Assembly: GCF_017168235.1 (NCBI RefSeq)
Contig: NZ_JABFAO010000011.1
Coordinates: forward strand, 307,513-371,512
Length of the DNA: 64,000 nucleotides
Source: Rhodococcus sp. KRD197
GTDB lineage: Bacteria > Actinomycetota > Actinomycetes > Mycobacteriales > Mycobacteriaceae
Reading direction: 5' to 3'
The notes under the pieces are model-generated. The model had not been told where the DNA came from and ran no database searches. It saw only the letters and a list, made by a program, of their open reading frames with translations. This document shows, in pieces, positions 25,934 through 39,334 of this stretch (the stretch's first letter is position 1; every line of letters begins with the position of its first letter). Both the position numbers and the translations under genes were made by a program.

Positions 25934-25961
25934 TGTCGATCACACCTGATGTCGATCTCAC
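25930..25961 (+). repeat. 16-bp tandem duplication at the argA stop
   Basis: CTGATGTCGATCACAC (25930-25945) and CTGATGTCGATCTCAC (25946-25961) differ at one base. The argA stop codon lies in the first copy. Confidence 0.85.
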
Positions 25962-25994
25962 CTGATAATGACAACCGATAGGAAATGGACACAC

Positions 25995-26276
25995 ATGGCC
26001 CTCTTCGCCGTCGCATACACGTACTCCCCCGCCACGACGGACGGTCGTGACACGCATCGCGCAACCCACCGCGCTTGGCTCGGCGAACTTCTCGAACGCG
26101 GTGTCCTCGTCTCGAGCGGCCCCTACACCGACGGCAGCGGCGCGCTCATCCTCGTGGAAGGTACCGACGTCGCATCGGTTCGAGAACTCTTCGCGCAGGA
26201 TCCGTTCGCGGTCGAGAATCTCATCGAGGAGTCCTCGATCACCGAGTGGAAGCCGGTGATGGGCGCCTTCGCCTGA
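25995..26276 (+). CDS. YCII-domain protein
   Basis: The 93-residue protein (MALFAVAYTYSPATTDGRDT ... FAQDPFAVENLIEESSITEW) is a YciI-like alpha-beta barrel. It keeps the His in RATHRAWLGELLERG and the Asp in AQDPF typical of the family, whose enzymatic role is unclear. ATG 25995 is preceded by AGGAAA at a suitable distance; an in-frame ATG at 25968 would include that ribosome-binding site. It is 61 bp after argA, as in mycobacteria (Rv2749), and convergent with ftsK. Confidence 0.88.
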   Translation: MALFAVAYTYSPATTDGRDTHRATHRAWLGELLERGVLVSSGPYTDGSGALILVEGTDVASVRELFAQDPFAVENLIEESSITEWKPVMGAFA

Positions 26277-26326
26277 CGGTGCTTCGCGGCCCGCGGCGGA
26301 GCCTGTGACACTCTGCGGAGCAGTGT

Positions 26327-28993
26327 TCAGTCTTCCGCCGGAGCCTCGTCCGGGTCGCCGCCTTGGATCGACCACAGCAGCCCGTCCAGTTCATCAGGCT
26401 TGATCAGCACCTCACGCGCCTTGGAGCCTTCACTCGGCCCGACGACTCCGCGGTTCTCCATCAGGTCCATCAACCGGCCAGCCTTCGCGAAGCCCACCCG
26501 CAGCTTGCGCTGAAGCATCGAGGTCGAACCGAACTGGCTGGAGACAACCAGCTCCACCGCCTGGAGCAACACACCGAGATCGTCGCCGATATCCGGGTCG
26601 ACATCCTTCTTCTCCGACGCCTTGCTCGCGGTGACGGTCTCGTTGTATTCCGGTTCCGCCTGATTCTTGGCGAAGTCGACGACCGCCGTGATTTCCTCGT
26701 CGGTGATGAAGGCGCCCTGCAGGCGAGTGGGCTTGCCGGCTCCCATCGGCAGGAACAGCGCATCACCCATACCGATGAGCTTCTCTGCACCGGGCTGATC
26801 GAGGATGACCCGTGAATCGGTGAGCGAGGATGTCGCGAACGCGAGCCTGGACGGGACGTTGGTCTTGATCAGACCGGTCACGACGTCCACCGACGGTCGC
26901 TGCGTTGCCAGCACCAGGTGAATGCCGGCAGCGCGAGCCTTCTGCGTGATTCGCACGATGGCGTCCTCGACGTCCCGCGGTGCGGTCATCATCAGATCGG
27001 CGAGCTCGTCGACGATGGCAAGGATGTACGGATACGGCCTGTAGACGCGTTCACTGCCCAGTGGTGCGCTGATATCACCGGAGCGCACCTTCTTGTTGAA
27101 GTCGTCGATGTGCCGAACCTTGTTGACCTGCATGTCCTGATAGCGCTGTTCCATCTCCTCGACCAGCCACGCCAGGGCCGCGGCAGCCTTCTTGGGCTGC
27201 GTGATGATCGGGGTGATGAGGTGGGGGATCCCCTCGTACGGTGTCAGCTCGACCATCTTCGGATCGATCAGGATCATCCGTACCTCGTCCGGTGTCGCGC
27301 GGGCGAGCAGTGAGACGAGCATCGAGTTCACGAAGCTCGACTTACCGGAACCGGTGGAACCCGCCACCAGCAGGTGCGGCATCTTGGCCAGGTTCGCGCT
27401 GATGAACTCGCCCTCGATGTTCTTGCCGAGGCCGATCACCAGCGGGTGATGATCCTTGCGCGTGGACGGCGCAGTGAGCACGTCGGCGAGACGAACCATT
27501 TCGCGGTCCGAGTTGGGCACCTCGATGCCGACTGCAGACTTGCCCGGGATCGGGGCCAACAGCCGCACGTTGTCGGTAGCCACTGCATAGGCGATATTGC
27601 GGGCCAGTGCGGTGATCTTCTCGACTTTGACGCCCGGGCCCAGTTCCACCTCGTATCGGGTGACTGTCGGGCCGCGCGTGAATCCGGTGACCGCCGCGTC
27701 GATCTTGAACTGATCGAGAACATCGGAGATCGCCTCGATCATCGCGTCGTTGGCCTGGCTGCGAGTCTTGGGCGGATCGCCGTCGATCAGCAGCGAAAGC
27801 GATGGCAGGGTGTAGTCCCCGTCGACGACGCGATCGACGACGATCTTGTCGTCCTCGGTGGCACTCTTCGGTTCGGCGGCCTTGACTACAGGCTTCGCCA
27901 CAGCCCGAGCAGCTGCCGCTGGTCGAGATGCCGGCGCCGGGGCCTCGGCGGCCGCCTCCGCCGCCGCAGGGTCGATGACCTCGGTCGGAGCCTCGGGCTG
28001 CGCTGTCCTCCTGCGCGTGCGCGGCTTCGCGACCGGTACGTACTCCTCGGTCGGGTAATTGTCGTACGGGTCGCTCTCGCCTGCCTTGTCGACGGGGTAG
28101 CCGTCGAAGTCGGCGTCGTGGCTGTATCCCTCGTCGCCGAAATCCGTTCCGAAATCGGCGGGGTCGTACTCTCCGTACTCGTCACCGCGGCTGTCGGTAC
28201 CGAACAGCGTGCGCAGTTTGGCCGGGACGTCTCGAACGGTGGTGCCGGTCAGCAGCAGCACTCCGAACAGACCGGCGAGAAACAGCAGCGGTACCGCCAG
28301 CCAGACCGTCAGACCGTCGACGATCGGGCCACCGGCGACGTAGCCGACAAACCCGCCACCCGTCGCGCGCCCCTCCGCATCCGTCGGGAAGCCCGCAGCC
28401 ATGTGCCACAGCCCGAGGACGGGAAGGATGAGCAGTATCGAGCCCAACACCAGCCGCGGCCGGATCTCGGGGTTCGGTTCCGATCGCATCAGAACTACAG
28501 CGATGGCAACACCGAGCGCGGGCACGATGTAGCCGGCGTCGCCGACCACTGCGCGCACGGCAATTTCGATCCACTCACCGATGGGGCCACCCGCGCTGAA
28601 CCAGACGGCTGCAGCAACGATGACGCTGACGGCGATCAGTCCGAGCGCGATGCCGTCGCGACGGTGACCGTGCTCGATGTCCTTGGCCTTGCTGACCGTC
28701 CGGGTGGTGGCGCCGACACCTTTGGCAGCAACAGCCCAGGTCGACGTCACGCCGCGGCCGATGGCGGACATGACGCCACCATTGTTCTTGCGTGCAGGCC
28801 GACGGGGCGCTGCCGAGCGGGTGGACGCACCGCCGCGAGGCGGGGACTTTCGCGGGGCGGTCGGCTTTCGCGGCGTGGTGACCGTGCGAGCAGTACGCCC
28901 TTTCGCGGTCTTGGCTGTTCCCCCCGACGCACGCGATGACAGCGAATTGCCGGCGCCGGCTTTCGAACTTCGGGTGCTGGTCTTTCCTGCCAT
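26327..28993 (-). CDS. ftsK: DNA translocase FtsK/SpoIIIE
   Basis: FtsK pumps chromosome ends through the division septum and activates XerCD at dif. The 888-residue protein has a basic, disordered N-terminus (1-105), four membrane helices (about 115-250), an acidic/Ala-Pro linker (265-385), and the motor domain with Walker [10 protein letters not shown] at 545-553 and Walker [12 protein letters not shown] near 658-668. The C-terminal gamma winged helix ([20 protein letters not shown]) reads KOPS sequences. ATG 28993 follows a TAACCT hexamer by six bases. Confidence 0.97.
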   Translation of the reverse strand: MAGKTSTRSSKAGAGNSLSSRASGGTAKTAKGRTARTVTTPRKPTAPRKSPPRGGASTRSAAPRRPARKNNGGVMSAIGRGVTSTWAVAAKGVGATTRTVSKAKDIEHGHRRDGIALGLIAVSVIVAAAVWFSAGGPIGEWIEIAVRAVVGDAGYIVPALGVAIAVVLMRSEPNPEIRPRLVLGSILLILPVLGLWHMAAGFPTDAEGRATGGGFVGYVAGGPIVDGLTVWLAVPLLFLAGLFGVLLLTGTTVRDVPAKLRTLFGTDSRGDEYGEYDPADFGTDFGDEGYSHDADFDGYPVDKAGESDPYDNYPTEEYVPVAKPRTRRRTAQPEAPTEVIDPAAAEAAAEAPAPASRPAAAARAVAKPVVKAAEPKSATEDDKIVVDRVVDGDYTLPSLSLLIDGDPPKTRSQANDAMIEAISDVLDQFKIDAAVTGFTRGPTVTRYEVELGPGVKVEKITALARNIAYAVATDNVRLLAPIPGKSAVGIEVPNSDREMVRLADVLTAPSTRKDHHPLVIGLGKNIEGEFISANLAKMPHLLVAGSTGSGKSSFVNSMLVSLLARATPDEVRMILIDPKMVELTPYEGIPHLITPIITQPKKAAAALAWLVEEMEQRYQDMQVNKVRHIDDFNKKVRSGDISAPLGSERVYRPYPYILAIVDELADLMMTAPRDVEDAIVRITQKARAAGIHLVLATQRPSVDVVTGLIKTNVPSRLAFATSSLTDSRVILDQPGAEKLIGMGDALFLPMGAGKPTRLQGAFITDEEITAVVDFAKNQAEPEYNETVTASKASEKKDVDPDIGDDLGVLLQAVELVVSSQFGSTSMLQRKLRVGFAKAGRLMDLMENRGVVGPSEGSKAREVLIKPDELDGLLWSIQGGDPDEAPAED

Positions 28994-28999
28994 GCGCTC

Positions 29000-29005
29000 A
29001 GGTTA
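29000..29005 (-). promoter_or_regulatory. -10 hexamer for a leaderless ftsK transcript
   Basis: TAACCT (minus strand) is separated from the ftsK ATG by six bases; no ribosome-binding site is seen. Confidence 0.5.
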
Positions 29006-29085
29006 GTCGCAATGACCCCTCGGAAACCATCCGCAACACCAGTAACAGCTTGCCCGACTTGTCCCGATGCGTTGTGCCATCGACC

Positions 29086-29715
29086 TCAGAAGCTTCGGTC
29101 AAGCCCCTGAACTGCTGCGATGTCGGCCTCGGTGCCCTCGAACTCGATGACCACGGCGCTACGCCCGAAGGCGTGCAGCAGCAGTTCGGACGGCTCACCC
29201 GTCAGCACCACGTGTCGACCACTCGCCTTCTTGACCGTTTTCGTTCGACCGTCCTTCGATCGGAACACCACACCGACCGGCGACGCGGAATATGCACGTC
29301 TTCCGATCAGGCCGGCAATCGTCCATAGCCTGTTCTGCAGCGAAGCCGACAACGTGCGTTGAGTCCAGTCCGGCCCCGCCCGGCGGAGATCCTCATGGTG
29401 AACGAACATCTCCCCCACGTTGATCACCGGGTCGAGAAGCTTGAACGGTGACCAAAGGGGTGGGCCCGTCCGAATGGCCGACACCAGGTCGTCGAAAGGC
29501 TTCGCCGCCGCCCCTGCCTGCACCTTCTCGGTGTATCCGGACAGAAATGGAAGCACGATCCCGGGTGCGGCATCCAGACGCCGCTCTCGGACCACCAGGT
29601 GTGCCGCGAGATCGCGAGCTGTCCAGTCACCACACAACGTCGGGGCGTCCTCCCCCACTGCGGTCATTGTTCGTACGAGTTCGGCGCGTTCGTCCTGTGC
29701 AAGGCTCACACTCAC
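29086..29715 (-). CDS. TIGR03085-family protein (DinB/maleylpyruvate isomerase-like fold)
   Basis: The 209-residue protein has LCGDWTARDLAAHLVVRERR near the N-terminus and VGEMFVHHEDLRRAGPDW in the middle. The conserved His residues (AAHL, HHED) suit the metal-binding helices of the DinB-like superfamily, whose actinobacterial members often use mycothiol. Substrate is unknown. GTG 29715 opens the frame, and GTG 29709 two codons inside is equally possible. It is divergent from the TauE gene, with only 35 bp between them. Confidence 0.82.
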   Translation of the reverse strand: MSVSLAQDERAELVRTMTAVGEDAPTLCGDWTARDLAAHLVVRERRLDAAPGIVLPFLSGYTEKVQAGAAAKPFDDLVSAIRTGPPLWSPFKLLDPVINVGEMFVHHEDLRRAGPDWTQRTLSASLQNRLWTIAGLIGRRAYSASPVGVVFRSKDGRTKTVKKASGRHVVLTGEPSELLLHAFGRSAVVIEFEGTEADIAAVQGLDRSF

Positions 29716-29750
29716 TCACAGTACGTGCCCCGTCAGCGGTGCGGCGGTGG

Positions 29751-30554
29751 GTGAACCGTAATCTCACATCGGTGCCGGTATCGGAAATTGTCGTCATATT
29801 CGTCGCTGGGTTGGGCGCGGGCGCGATCAATGCGGTCGTCGGGTCCGGGACTCTGATCACGTTTCCCACGTTGGTTGCGTTCGGCTATCCCCCCGTAGTG
29901 GCCACCATGTCGAATGCCATCGGGTTGGTGGCCGGAAGTATCTCCGGAACATGGGGATATCGCCGCGAATTGCGCGGACAGTGGGGACGGCTGCGGTGGC
30001 AGATGCCGGCCTCGTTCGTCGGAGCACTGATCGGGGCCTGGCTACTACTCCACCTGCCGCCGTCCGTTTTCGCCGCCGTCGTACCGATCCTGCTGATCGG
30101 CGCGCTGGTCCTGGTCGTGGTGCAGCCCCGAATTCAGACCTGGGCCCGCCGCCGCTCCGAGGCTGCGGGCGTGGCAACCGATCACGTCAGCCGCACCAAG
30201 CTCGTACTGCTGACGATCGGCACCTTCGCCGTGGGGATCTACGGCGGGTATTTCACTGCAGCCCAGGGCATCATGCTGATCGGAGTGATGGGAGTTCTGC
30301 TGCCCGACTCGATGCAGCGGATGAACGCTGCCAAGAATCTTCTCTCACTGATCGTGAACGTGGTCGCCGCCGCGACATACACGATCGTCGCGTTCAGCGA
30401 TATCAGCTGGGCAGCAGCGGGTTTGATCGCTGCCGGTTCGCTGTTCGGCGGGTCGATAGGCGCACGCTACGGCCGAAAGCTGTCGCCGTGGACTTTGCGC
30501 GCCGTCATCGTGGTCGTCGGGCTCATCGGTCTGTGGCGCCTGTTGGCAGCCTGA
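29751..30554 (+). CDS. TauE/SafE-family membrane permease
   Basis: The 267-residue product has about eight hydrophobic helices and the internal duplication typical of the family: GLGAGAINAVVGSGTLITFP in the first half and GTFAVGIYGGYFTAAQGIML in the second. These proteins export sulfite, sulfoacetate or related organic anions; the substrate here cannot be told. The start is GTG 29751 or GTG 29772; the frame extends far upstream but only as a shadow of the gene on the other strand. It is convergent with rnj (12-bp gap). Confidence 0.88.
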   Translation: MNRNLTSVPVSEIVVIFVAGLGAGAINAVVGSGTLITFPTLVAFGYPPVVATMSNAIGLVAGSISGTWGYRRELRGQWGRLRWQMPASFVGALIGAWLLLHLPPSVFAAVVPILLIGALVLVVVQPRIQTWARRRSEAAGVATDHVSRTKLVLLTIGTFAVGIYGGYFTAAQGIMLIGVMGVLLPDSMQRMNAAKNLLSLIVNVVAAATYTIVAFSDISWAAAGLIAAGSLFGGSIGARYGRKLSPWTLRAVIVVVGLIGLWRLLAA

Positions 30555-30566
30555 GCGCGCAGGAAA

Positions 30567-33328
<2,762 letters not shown>

Positions 33329-33369
33329 CTAACTCGCGGCGGGACGGAACTTCGCCCGAGAGCGGGCGG

Positions 33370-34122
33370 TCAGTTCTCGGTGACGAACGGGCTGTGCGCC
33401 ACCTCGGAACCATCCGACAGTGCGGAAATTTCGAAATCGCCGAAGATGTCCGGCGCGATCGAGGCCAGTTGCCTCAGGCATTCGACCGCCAGACGTCTGA
33501 TTTCGACGTCCGCGTGTTCGGAGGCGCGCATCGACACGAAATGCCGCCAGGCCCGGTAGTTGCCCGTGACGACGAGCTTCGTCTCGGTCGCGTTGGGGAG
33601 AACAGACCGCGCCGCCTGGCGCGCCTGCTTGCCCCGGAGCGCGGAATTGGTGACGCCGTCGAGCTTGTGCTCGAGTGCATTGAGCAGTTCGACGTAGGCA
33701 GCTCTGCTTGCGTCCGTTGCTTGCTCGAACAACGCTTCCAGCTCGGCGTCCCCTGCAACAGCGGGCGGGGCGATGACGTTGGCGTCGCGCTCGGGCACGA
33801 AGCGCTGGGAGAGCTGGGAGTACGAAAAGTGGCGATGCCGGATCAGCTCATGCGTGCACGACCGCGAGATCCCCGTGATGTAAAAGCTCACCGATGCATG
33901 CTCGAGGACGGACAGGTGCCCGACGTCGAGTAGGTGCCGCAGATAGGACGCGTTCGTCGCAGTTCGCGGGTTCGGTTTGGACCAACTCTGGTAGCACGCG
34001 CGGCCGGCGAACTCCACGAGCGCTTGTCCCCCGTCGGCATCGGTCTCCCACGGGATGTCCAAAGGCTCGACGAACTCGGTCTTGGCGACCAATTCAACCT
34101 TCAGTGACACCGTCTTCGACAC
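33370..34122 (-). CDS. thyX: flavin-dependent thymidylate synthase
   Basis: ThyX makes dTMP from dUMP using FAD, NADPH and methylene-tetrahydrofolate. The 250-residue product has the ThyX signature [13 protein letters not shown] at 95-107, which matches RHR-x7-S-x-R, plus [20 protein letters not shown] before it. GTG 34122 is chosen because AGGA lies seven bases upstream and the length equals that of mycobacterial ThyX; a longer frame to 34161 has no support. It lies 71 bp upstream of dapA. Confidence 0.97.
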   Translation of the reverse strand: MSKTVSLKVELVAKTEFVEPLDIPWETDADGGQALVEFAGRACYQSWSKPNPRTATNASYLRHLLDVGHLSVLEHASVSFYITGISRSCTHELIRHRHFSYSQLSQRFVPERDANVIAPPAVAGDAELEALFEQATDASRAAYVELLNALEHKLDGVTNSALRGKQARQAARSVLPNATETKLVVTGNYRAWRHFVSMRASEHADVEIRRLAVECLRQLASIAPDIFGDFEISALSDGSEVAHSPFVTEN

Positions 34123-34266
34123 TGCGCATTCCTTCGCTAGTACAGCTGACAACTCACACAAACCCTATCCACGAACCTCGCGAGCACCCGGCCGACGCCA
34201 AATCGGCGTCACGATGACGACAATTCGACGCTTGCACGACGCCACTTTAGACGTCACACTGACACC

Positions 34267-34746
34267 ATGGAACTAGACAGGTATACCGCCTCGCTACGTG
34301 CAGATCTTCTGGCAGCCGCATCGCTCGGCGACGACCACACCAGAAAGACCGCCGAAGCACTCGCCAACGCGGCACAGGCGTCTGCACGGCTCATGCTCCT
34401 CGAAGCGATGTCCGAGTTCGCCGACGAGATCTCCGACCGAATCGACGGGTATTCCGTTCATCTCAAATTGTCCGGGAACGAGGCGTCGGCCGACGTCATC
34501 CGTGAGGCCATCGACGAGGCTGCCGAAAGGTCGGCCGGAGCGATACCGTCCGATGGTGACGAATACCCGACGATGGACGATGTCACAGGCGAGGTGCGTC
34601 GCGTCACCCTACGCATGGTCGAACACGTGAAGGAACGGGCCGAACAAGCAGCGTCCATGAATGGCGTTTCGCTCAATTCCTGGCTCTCGCAAGCAGTTCA
34701 GGATGCACTACGTGAACAGGTTCGCAACAACCGCACGCGGTACTGA
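34267..34746 (+). CDS. HicB/Arc-like ribbon-helix-helix protein, orphan
   Basis: The 159-residue protein has an N-terminal helical part (LRADLLAAASLGDDHTRKTA) and HicB-type segments in the middle. A C-terminal ribbon-helix-helix follows: VTLRMVEHVKERAEQAASMN, then GVSLNSWLSQAVQDALREQ, the pattern of Arc/HicB DNA-binding domains. No toxin-sized partner gene lies next to it (thyX on one side, zwf on the other). It may be a stand-alone regulator rather than an antitoxin. ATG 34267; no Shine-Dalgarno is visible. Confidence 0.82.
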   Translation: MELDRYTASLRADLLAAASLGDDHTRKTAEALANAAQASARLMLLEAMSEFADEISDRIDGYSVHLKLSGNEASADVIREAIDEAAERSAGAIPSDGDEYPTMDDVTGEVRRVTLRMVEHVKERAEQAASMNGVSLNSWLSQAVQDALREQVRNNRTRY

Positions 34747-34774
34747 GTCTACGAACCGACGCAAGGCAGCGCCG

Positions 34775-36238
34775 TCAGCGCTTTTCACGCCACTCCCGTT
34801 CGAATGGCAGCCGCCATGCATGCGGGGCGATCAGCTGGTGAATTGCATTCGGCCCCCAGGACCCCGGCGTGTACTGCCGCACAGGTGGCAGGTCAGCGAG
34901 TAGCGGCTGCGACACCTCCCATAACCGCTCGATCCCCTCGGCTGTGGTGAACAGCGTGTGGTCGCCGTGCATGGCGTCGAGAATGAGCCGCTCGTACGCC
35001 TCGAGCACATCCGACACACGTTCGGTTTCCTGTAGTGCGAATTGCATGCTCAGTTTGTCCAACCGCATCCCCGGCCCGGGCCTCTTGCCGTAGAAGGACA
35101 ACGACACCTTCGACGCATCCGCCAAGTCGAACGTGAGGTGGTCCGGCCCGTGCGCACCAACGCCGGACCCCGCCGGAAACATGCTCTTCGGCGGCTCACG
35201 GAATGCGATGGAGATTATTCGTTGCCCCTCGGCTAGGCGCTTGCCCGTCCTGAGGTAGAACGGCACACCCGCCCATCGCCAGTTGTCGATTTCGCACTCC
35301 AATGCGACGAAGGTGTCCGTTTCCGAGTCCGGTGCCACGCCCGGCTCGGACCGGTAACCCGAGTACTGACCGCGTACCACCTTGCGAGGGTCGAGCGGAA
35401 GCATCGACCTGAAGACCTTGTTCTTTTCCTCGCTGATCGCTCTGGGCTCGAGAGCCGTCGGCGGTTCCATCGCCATGAAGGCGAGAACCTGGAACAAGTG
35501 GGTGACCACCATGTCCTTGAAGGCGCCGGTATTTTCGTAGAAGTTCGCCCGGCCGTCGAGCGCAAGGGCTTCCGGAATGTCGATCTGCACGTGGTCGATG
35601 AAATTTCGGTTCCAGATCGGCTCGAACAAACCGTTCGCGAAGCGAAACGCCAGAATGTTCTGCGCAGGTTCCTTTCCGAGAAAATGGTCGATACGAAAGA
35701 TCTGCTCCTCGTCGAAAGTCTCGTGCAACCTGGCATTGAGAGCAATCGCGCTCTCGCGGTCCGTTCCGAAAGGCTTCTCCATGATGATCCGAGAATTCTT
35801 CACCAGATCGGCGGCGGCGAGCATGTCGACGACTGCCAGCGCAGCTTTCGGAGGGACAGACAAATAGTGCAACCGCTTGACGCCGACACCGAGTTCGATT
35901 TCTGCGGTGGCAACGGCCTCCCCCAACGCCGCCGGACCGGACTTCTGCGACACGTAGCTCAATTTCCCCGCGAATTGGCGCCACTGTTCGTCGGAGACCT
36001 TTCGGCTCGAGTGCTCGTCGATCGCTTCGAGTGCCATCTGACGAAACTCGTCACTGGTCATCTCTTCCAACGACGTTCCGACAACTCGGATTCGCGGAGC
36101 GAGTTCGGACAACGCGAGGTGCATCATCCCCGACAGGAGTTTGCGCTTCGCGAGATCGCCGGTGGCTCCGAAGAGCACCACGACCTGGGGCGACAGCTCG
36201 TTCGATTGCGCAGATACGGAAGAGGTCATGTCGGGCAT
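34775..36238 (-). CDS. zwf: glucose-6-phosphate dehydrogenase
   Basis: Zwf (G6PDH) oxidises glucose-6-phosphate to 6-phosphogluconolactone with NADP+ (or F420-independent NAD+) in the pentose phosphate pathway. The 487-residue product has the dinucleotide motif [11 protein letters not shown] (23-33), EKPFGTD near 154, and the active-site motif RIDHFLGK at 182-189. It stands apart from the usual tkt-tal-zwf-opcA cluster, so it is probably a second, paralogous copy; I cannot see the other copy from here. ATG 36238 or 36229. Confidence 0.92.
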   Translation of the reverse strand: MPDMTSSVSAQSNELSPQVVVLFGATGDLAKRKLLSGMMHLALSELAPRIRVVGTSLEEMTSDEFRQMALEAIDEHSSRKVSDEQWRQFAGKLSYVSQKSGPAALGEAVATAEIELGVGVKRLHYLSVPPKAALAVVDMLAAADLVKNSRIIMEKPFGTDRESAIALNARLHETFDEEQIFRIDHFLGKEPAQNILAFRFANGLFEPIWNRNFIDHVQIDIPEALALDGRANFYENTGAFKDMVVTHLFQVLAFMAMEPPTALEPRAISEEKNKVFRSMLPLDPRKVVRGQYSGYRSEPGVAPDSETDTFVALECEIDNWRWAGVPFYLRTGKRLAEGQRIISIAFREPPKSMFPAGSGVGAHGPDHLTFDLADASKVSLSFYGKRPGPGMRLDKLSMQFALQETERVSDVLEAYERLILDAMHGDHTLFTTAEGIERLWEVSQPLLADLPPVRQYTPGSWGPNAIHQLIAPHAWRLPFEREWREKR

Positions 36239-36281
36239 GGTCGCACCATTCTTTCTCGTCCGCTGTCCGAACCTCCGGGGG

Positions 36282-37511
36282 TCATCCGGTCGCCGGCAAC
36301 TCGGTCAGAGCCGGCATCAGATCCCCGCGCCCACCGAGGACGACATCCGCCAGCTCGAGCCAGTCGGCCATTTCGCGCAGCACCGGGTGCAATGCCGCCG
36401 CAATGACCGTTGCGTCGCGGTCACCGTCGACGAATGCGCCCAGTACCTGCAGTTCCGATCGCGCTCGGTCGCCTTTGAGGTCGACTCGCGCCACGAGTTC
36501 GCCGTCCAGCAGAAACGGGAAGACGTAGTAGCCGTGAACTCGCTTGTGCTGCGGGGTGTAGATCTCGATCCGGTAATGGAAGTCGAAGATGCGCTGCACC
36601 CGCGGCCGGAAGAAGATCATCGGGTCGAACGGGCACAGGAGGGCAGCGCCGCGAACGGACCGCGGAATCCGTGCATCGGCGTGAAGATAGGCGGGGGCGC
36701 CCCAGCCGCGAACCTCGACTTGTTCGAGCACCCCGTCCTCGACCAGATCGGCTATCGCCGCTGTGGTCTGCTTCTGCGAAAGGCGGTAGTAGTCACGCAG
36801 ATCCGCTTCGGTGGCGACGCCCAGAGCATCCGCCGACCGACCCACCAGCGCACGCACCGCATCGGCCTCGACCACGCGCCGCGCAGCGATGTCGGCAGGT
36901 ATGACGCGCTCGGTCAAATCATAGTGACGAACGAAGCCTGCCCGTGTGGCCACCGACACCACCCCCGCCGCAAAAAGCTGCTCGCACACGATCTTCACGT
37001 CGCTGCGATCCCACCACGGCCCTTTTCTGCCAGGCCGCTCGACGTCGAGCACGCGCTCGATCTCGCCCGCACTGGACGGCCCCAGATCGGCGATCACACC
37101 CTGCACTTCCTTCGCGAGCGTCGGGTTCCGCTCCAGAACGGACTTCGCACCGCCCCACCGTCCATGCTCGTAGAGTTCGGTTCGCCAGCGCATCAACGGC
37201 CAGTCCTCGACCGGAATCAGCGCAGCTTCGTGCGCCCAGTACTCGACCAGCCGACGCGGACTGCGCGCCGTATCGGTCCACGCGGCCCGATCCACCACAC
37301 CGCGGTCGTACCGGCCCACACGGCTGAACACGGGAGCGTAGTGCGCGCGCACCAGCACCGATACCGAGTCGATCTGCAACAGATGCGTTCGATCGAGAAC
37401 CTTGTGCACGGCGCGTGTGGACGCACCCCGTTCCCCCGCCGGATGCGGCGAGGCCAGACCCTGTGCGGCCAGCGCCGTACGCCGAGCCATCGCCGCACTC
37501 ATTTCACGCAT
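36282..37511 (-). CDS. YcaQ/AlkZ-like DNA glycosylase (HTH_42 family)
   Basis: The 409-residue protein has the winged-helix crosslink-repair family architecture. Near the N-terminus [20 protein letters not shown] contains a Q-phi-D motif (Gln46-Ile47-Asp48), the catalytic pattern of YcaQ-type enzymes; AlkZ uses Q-phi-Q. Later segments such as [20 protein letters not shown] (winged helix) and [20 protein letters not shown] (beta barrel) fit the family. Members unhook interstrand crosslinks or remove bulky N-alkyl adducts. It is 43 bp upstream of zwf and may share its transcript. Confidence 0.88.
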   Translation of the reverse strand: MREMSAAMARRTALAAQGLASPHPAGERGASTRAVHKVLDRTHLLQIDSVSVLVRAHYAPVFSRVGRYDRGVVDRAAWTDTARSPRRLVEYWAHEAALIPVEDWPLMRWRTELYEHGRWGGAKSVLERNPTLAKEVQGVIADLGPSSAGEIERVLDVERPGRKGPWWDRSDVKIVCEQLFAAGVVSVATRAGFVRHYDLTERVIPADIAARRVVEADAVRALVGRSADALGVATEADLRDYYRLSQKQTTAAIADLVEDGVLEQVEVRGWGAPAYLHADARIPRSVRGAALLCPFDPMIFFRPRVQRIFDFHYRIEIYTPQHKRVHGYYVFPFLLDGELVARVDLKGDRARSELQVLGAFVDGDRDATVIAAALHPVLREMADWLELADVVLGGRGDLMPALTELPATG

Positions 37512-37553
37512 GGACCCAGCCTGCCACGAAGTGAACCGGTCATCCCTGAACCG

Positions 37554-38003
37554 TCAGGTCATGAGAGTCGCGGCGAGAGTACCGCCGAGCTCGTAGCACG
37601 CCTCCCGGCTCGCCTTGTCGACGTTCGTCACCTCCAACGCCGCAGCGGCCTGTTCGAGACCCCATCCGGTCGTGATCTTGCGAACGGCCGCGACCGCCCC
37701 CGCTGTGTCGTTGTTGCCGTGCACCCACAAACCGAACGGGCGCGCGGCGACGGCGTCGAGGCATGGGTAGTAGGTGGTGTCGAAGAAGTGCTTCAGGGCA
37801 CCGCTCATGTAGCCGAAGTTGGCGGGAGTTCCGAACAGGTAGCCGTCGGCGCCGAGGACGTCCGGCACCGTCGCCGCGAGTGCGGGGACACTGCGGACCG
37901 TCACCCCCTCGATGTCGGGATCCATCGCGCCTGCCATCACCGACTCGAGCAACTCGCGGGTGACCGGCGAGGGAGTGTGGTGAACGATGAGCAGCGTAGG
38001 CAT
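37554..38003 (-). CDS. flavodoxin/NAD(P)H-dependent oxidoreductase-like protein
   Basis: The 149-residue protein has an FMN-binding flavodoxin fold: LLIVHHTPSPVTRELLESVM (phosphate loop), GYLFGTPANFGYMSGALKHF and FGLWVHGNNDTAGAVAAVRK. It is the Rv2771c-type gene of the dapB region; partner and substrate are unknown. ATG 38003 overlaps the stop of the next upstream gene (ATGA). Confidence 0.88.
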   Translation of the reverse strand: MPTLLIVHHTPSPVTRELLESVMAGAMDPDIEGVTVRSVPALAATVPDVLGADGYLFGTPANFGYMSGALKHFFDTTYYPCLDAVAARPFGLWVHGNNDTAGAVAAVRKITTGWGLEQAAAALEVTNVDKASREACYELGGTLAATLMT

Positions 38004-38461
38004 CAGGACTCGTCGCGTTCGAGCGCCACCGCTCGCTTCATCGTCTCGCGGGCACGAGAACGATCACCGGCGTAGTCGTAGGCCCTGGCGAGCCGGTAGG
38101 AGTTGCGCCAGTTGTCCGGGTCCTTTTCCCATTCGGACTTGACCTGCGCGAACAGTTCGTCGGCAGCGTCGCGTTCGAGCCGTCCCGACGGCATCCGGGG
38201 CAGCTCCGAGACATCGAGTTCCAGGCCTTCGTCATGAACCCGGGACGCAAGACGCTGATGATCCAGACCTGCCTTGAGCGTGGCGAAGACGATCCAGACA
38301 CCGATGATGGGAAGCAGCAGAACCCCGACACCGAGACCGACGCTGACCGCGTCGCCGTTGCGAAGCAGCGACACGCCCCGACTACCGAGAACGTAGAAGT
38401 AGAAGCCCAGAATCGCCACGAGCACGACGATGATGGACAGCACCCTCGTCGACTTGTTCAT
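38003..38461 (-). CDS. two-helix membrane protein with TPR-like C-terminus (Rv2772c-like)
   Basis: The 152-residue product has helices VLSIIVVLVAILGFYFYVLG and VGLGVGVLLLPIIGVWIVFA, then a soluble tail with DELFAQVKSEWEKDPDNWRN and LARAYDYAGDRSRARETMKR, which looks like one tetratricopeptide-type pair. Function is unknown. Start is ATG 38461; GTG 38470 would make a GTGA overlap with the dapB stop and is a serious alternative. The frame continues upstream only as a shadow of dapB. Confidence 0.85.
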   Translation of the reverse strand: MNKSTRVLSIIVVLVAILGFYFYVLGSRGVSLLRNGDAVSVGLGVGVLLLPIIGVWIVFATLKAGLDHQRLASRVHDEGLELDVSELPRMPSGRLERDAADELFAQVKSEWEKDPDNWRNSYRLARAYDYAGDRSRARETMKRAVALERDES

Positions 38462-38466
38462 TGCGA

Positions 38467-39252
<786 letters not shown>

Positions 39253-39334
39253 TTACGCGCACGCAAGCCTACTGACCTAGACCTCGCCCGCAGTACGCCG
39301 GTCGGCGGAGTTGGGTCCGGCTCGTCACGACGCG

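Noticed and set aside
29448..29750. 100-residue N-terminal extension of the TauE-family gene
   Set aside because: It is the antisense shadow of the TIGR03085 gene; the conserved membrane protein begins near 29751.
34267..34746. Complete HicAB toxin-antitoxin pair
   Set aside because: Only the HicB-like gene is present; flanking genes are thyX and zwf and no small toxin frame fits between them.
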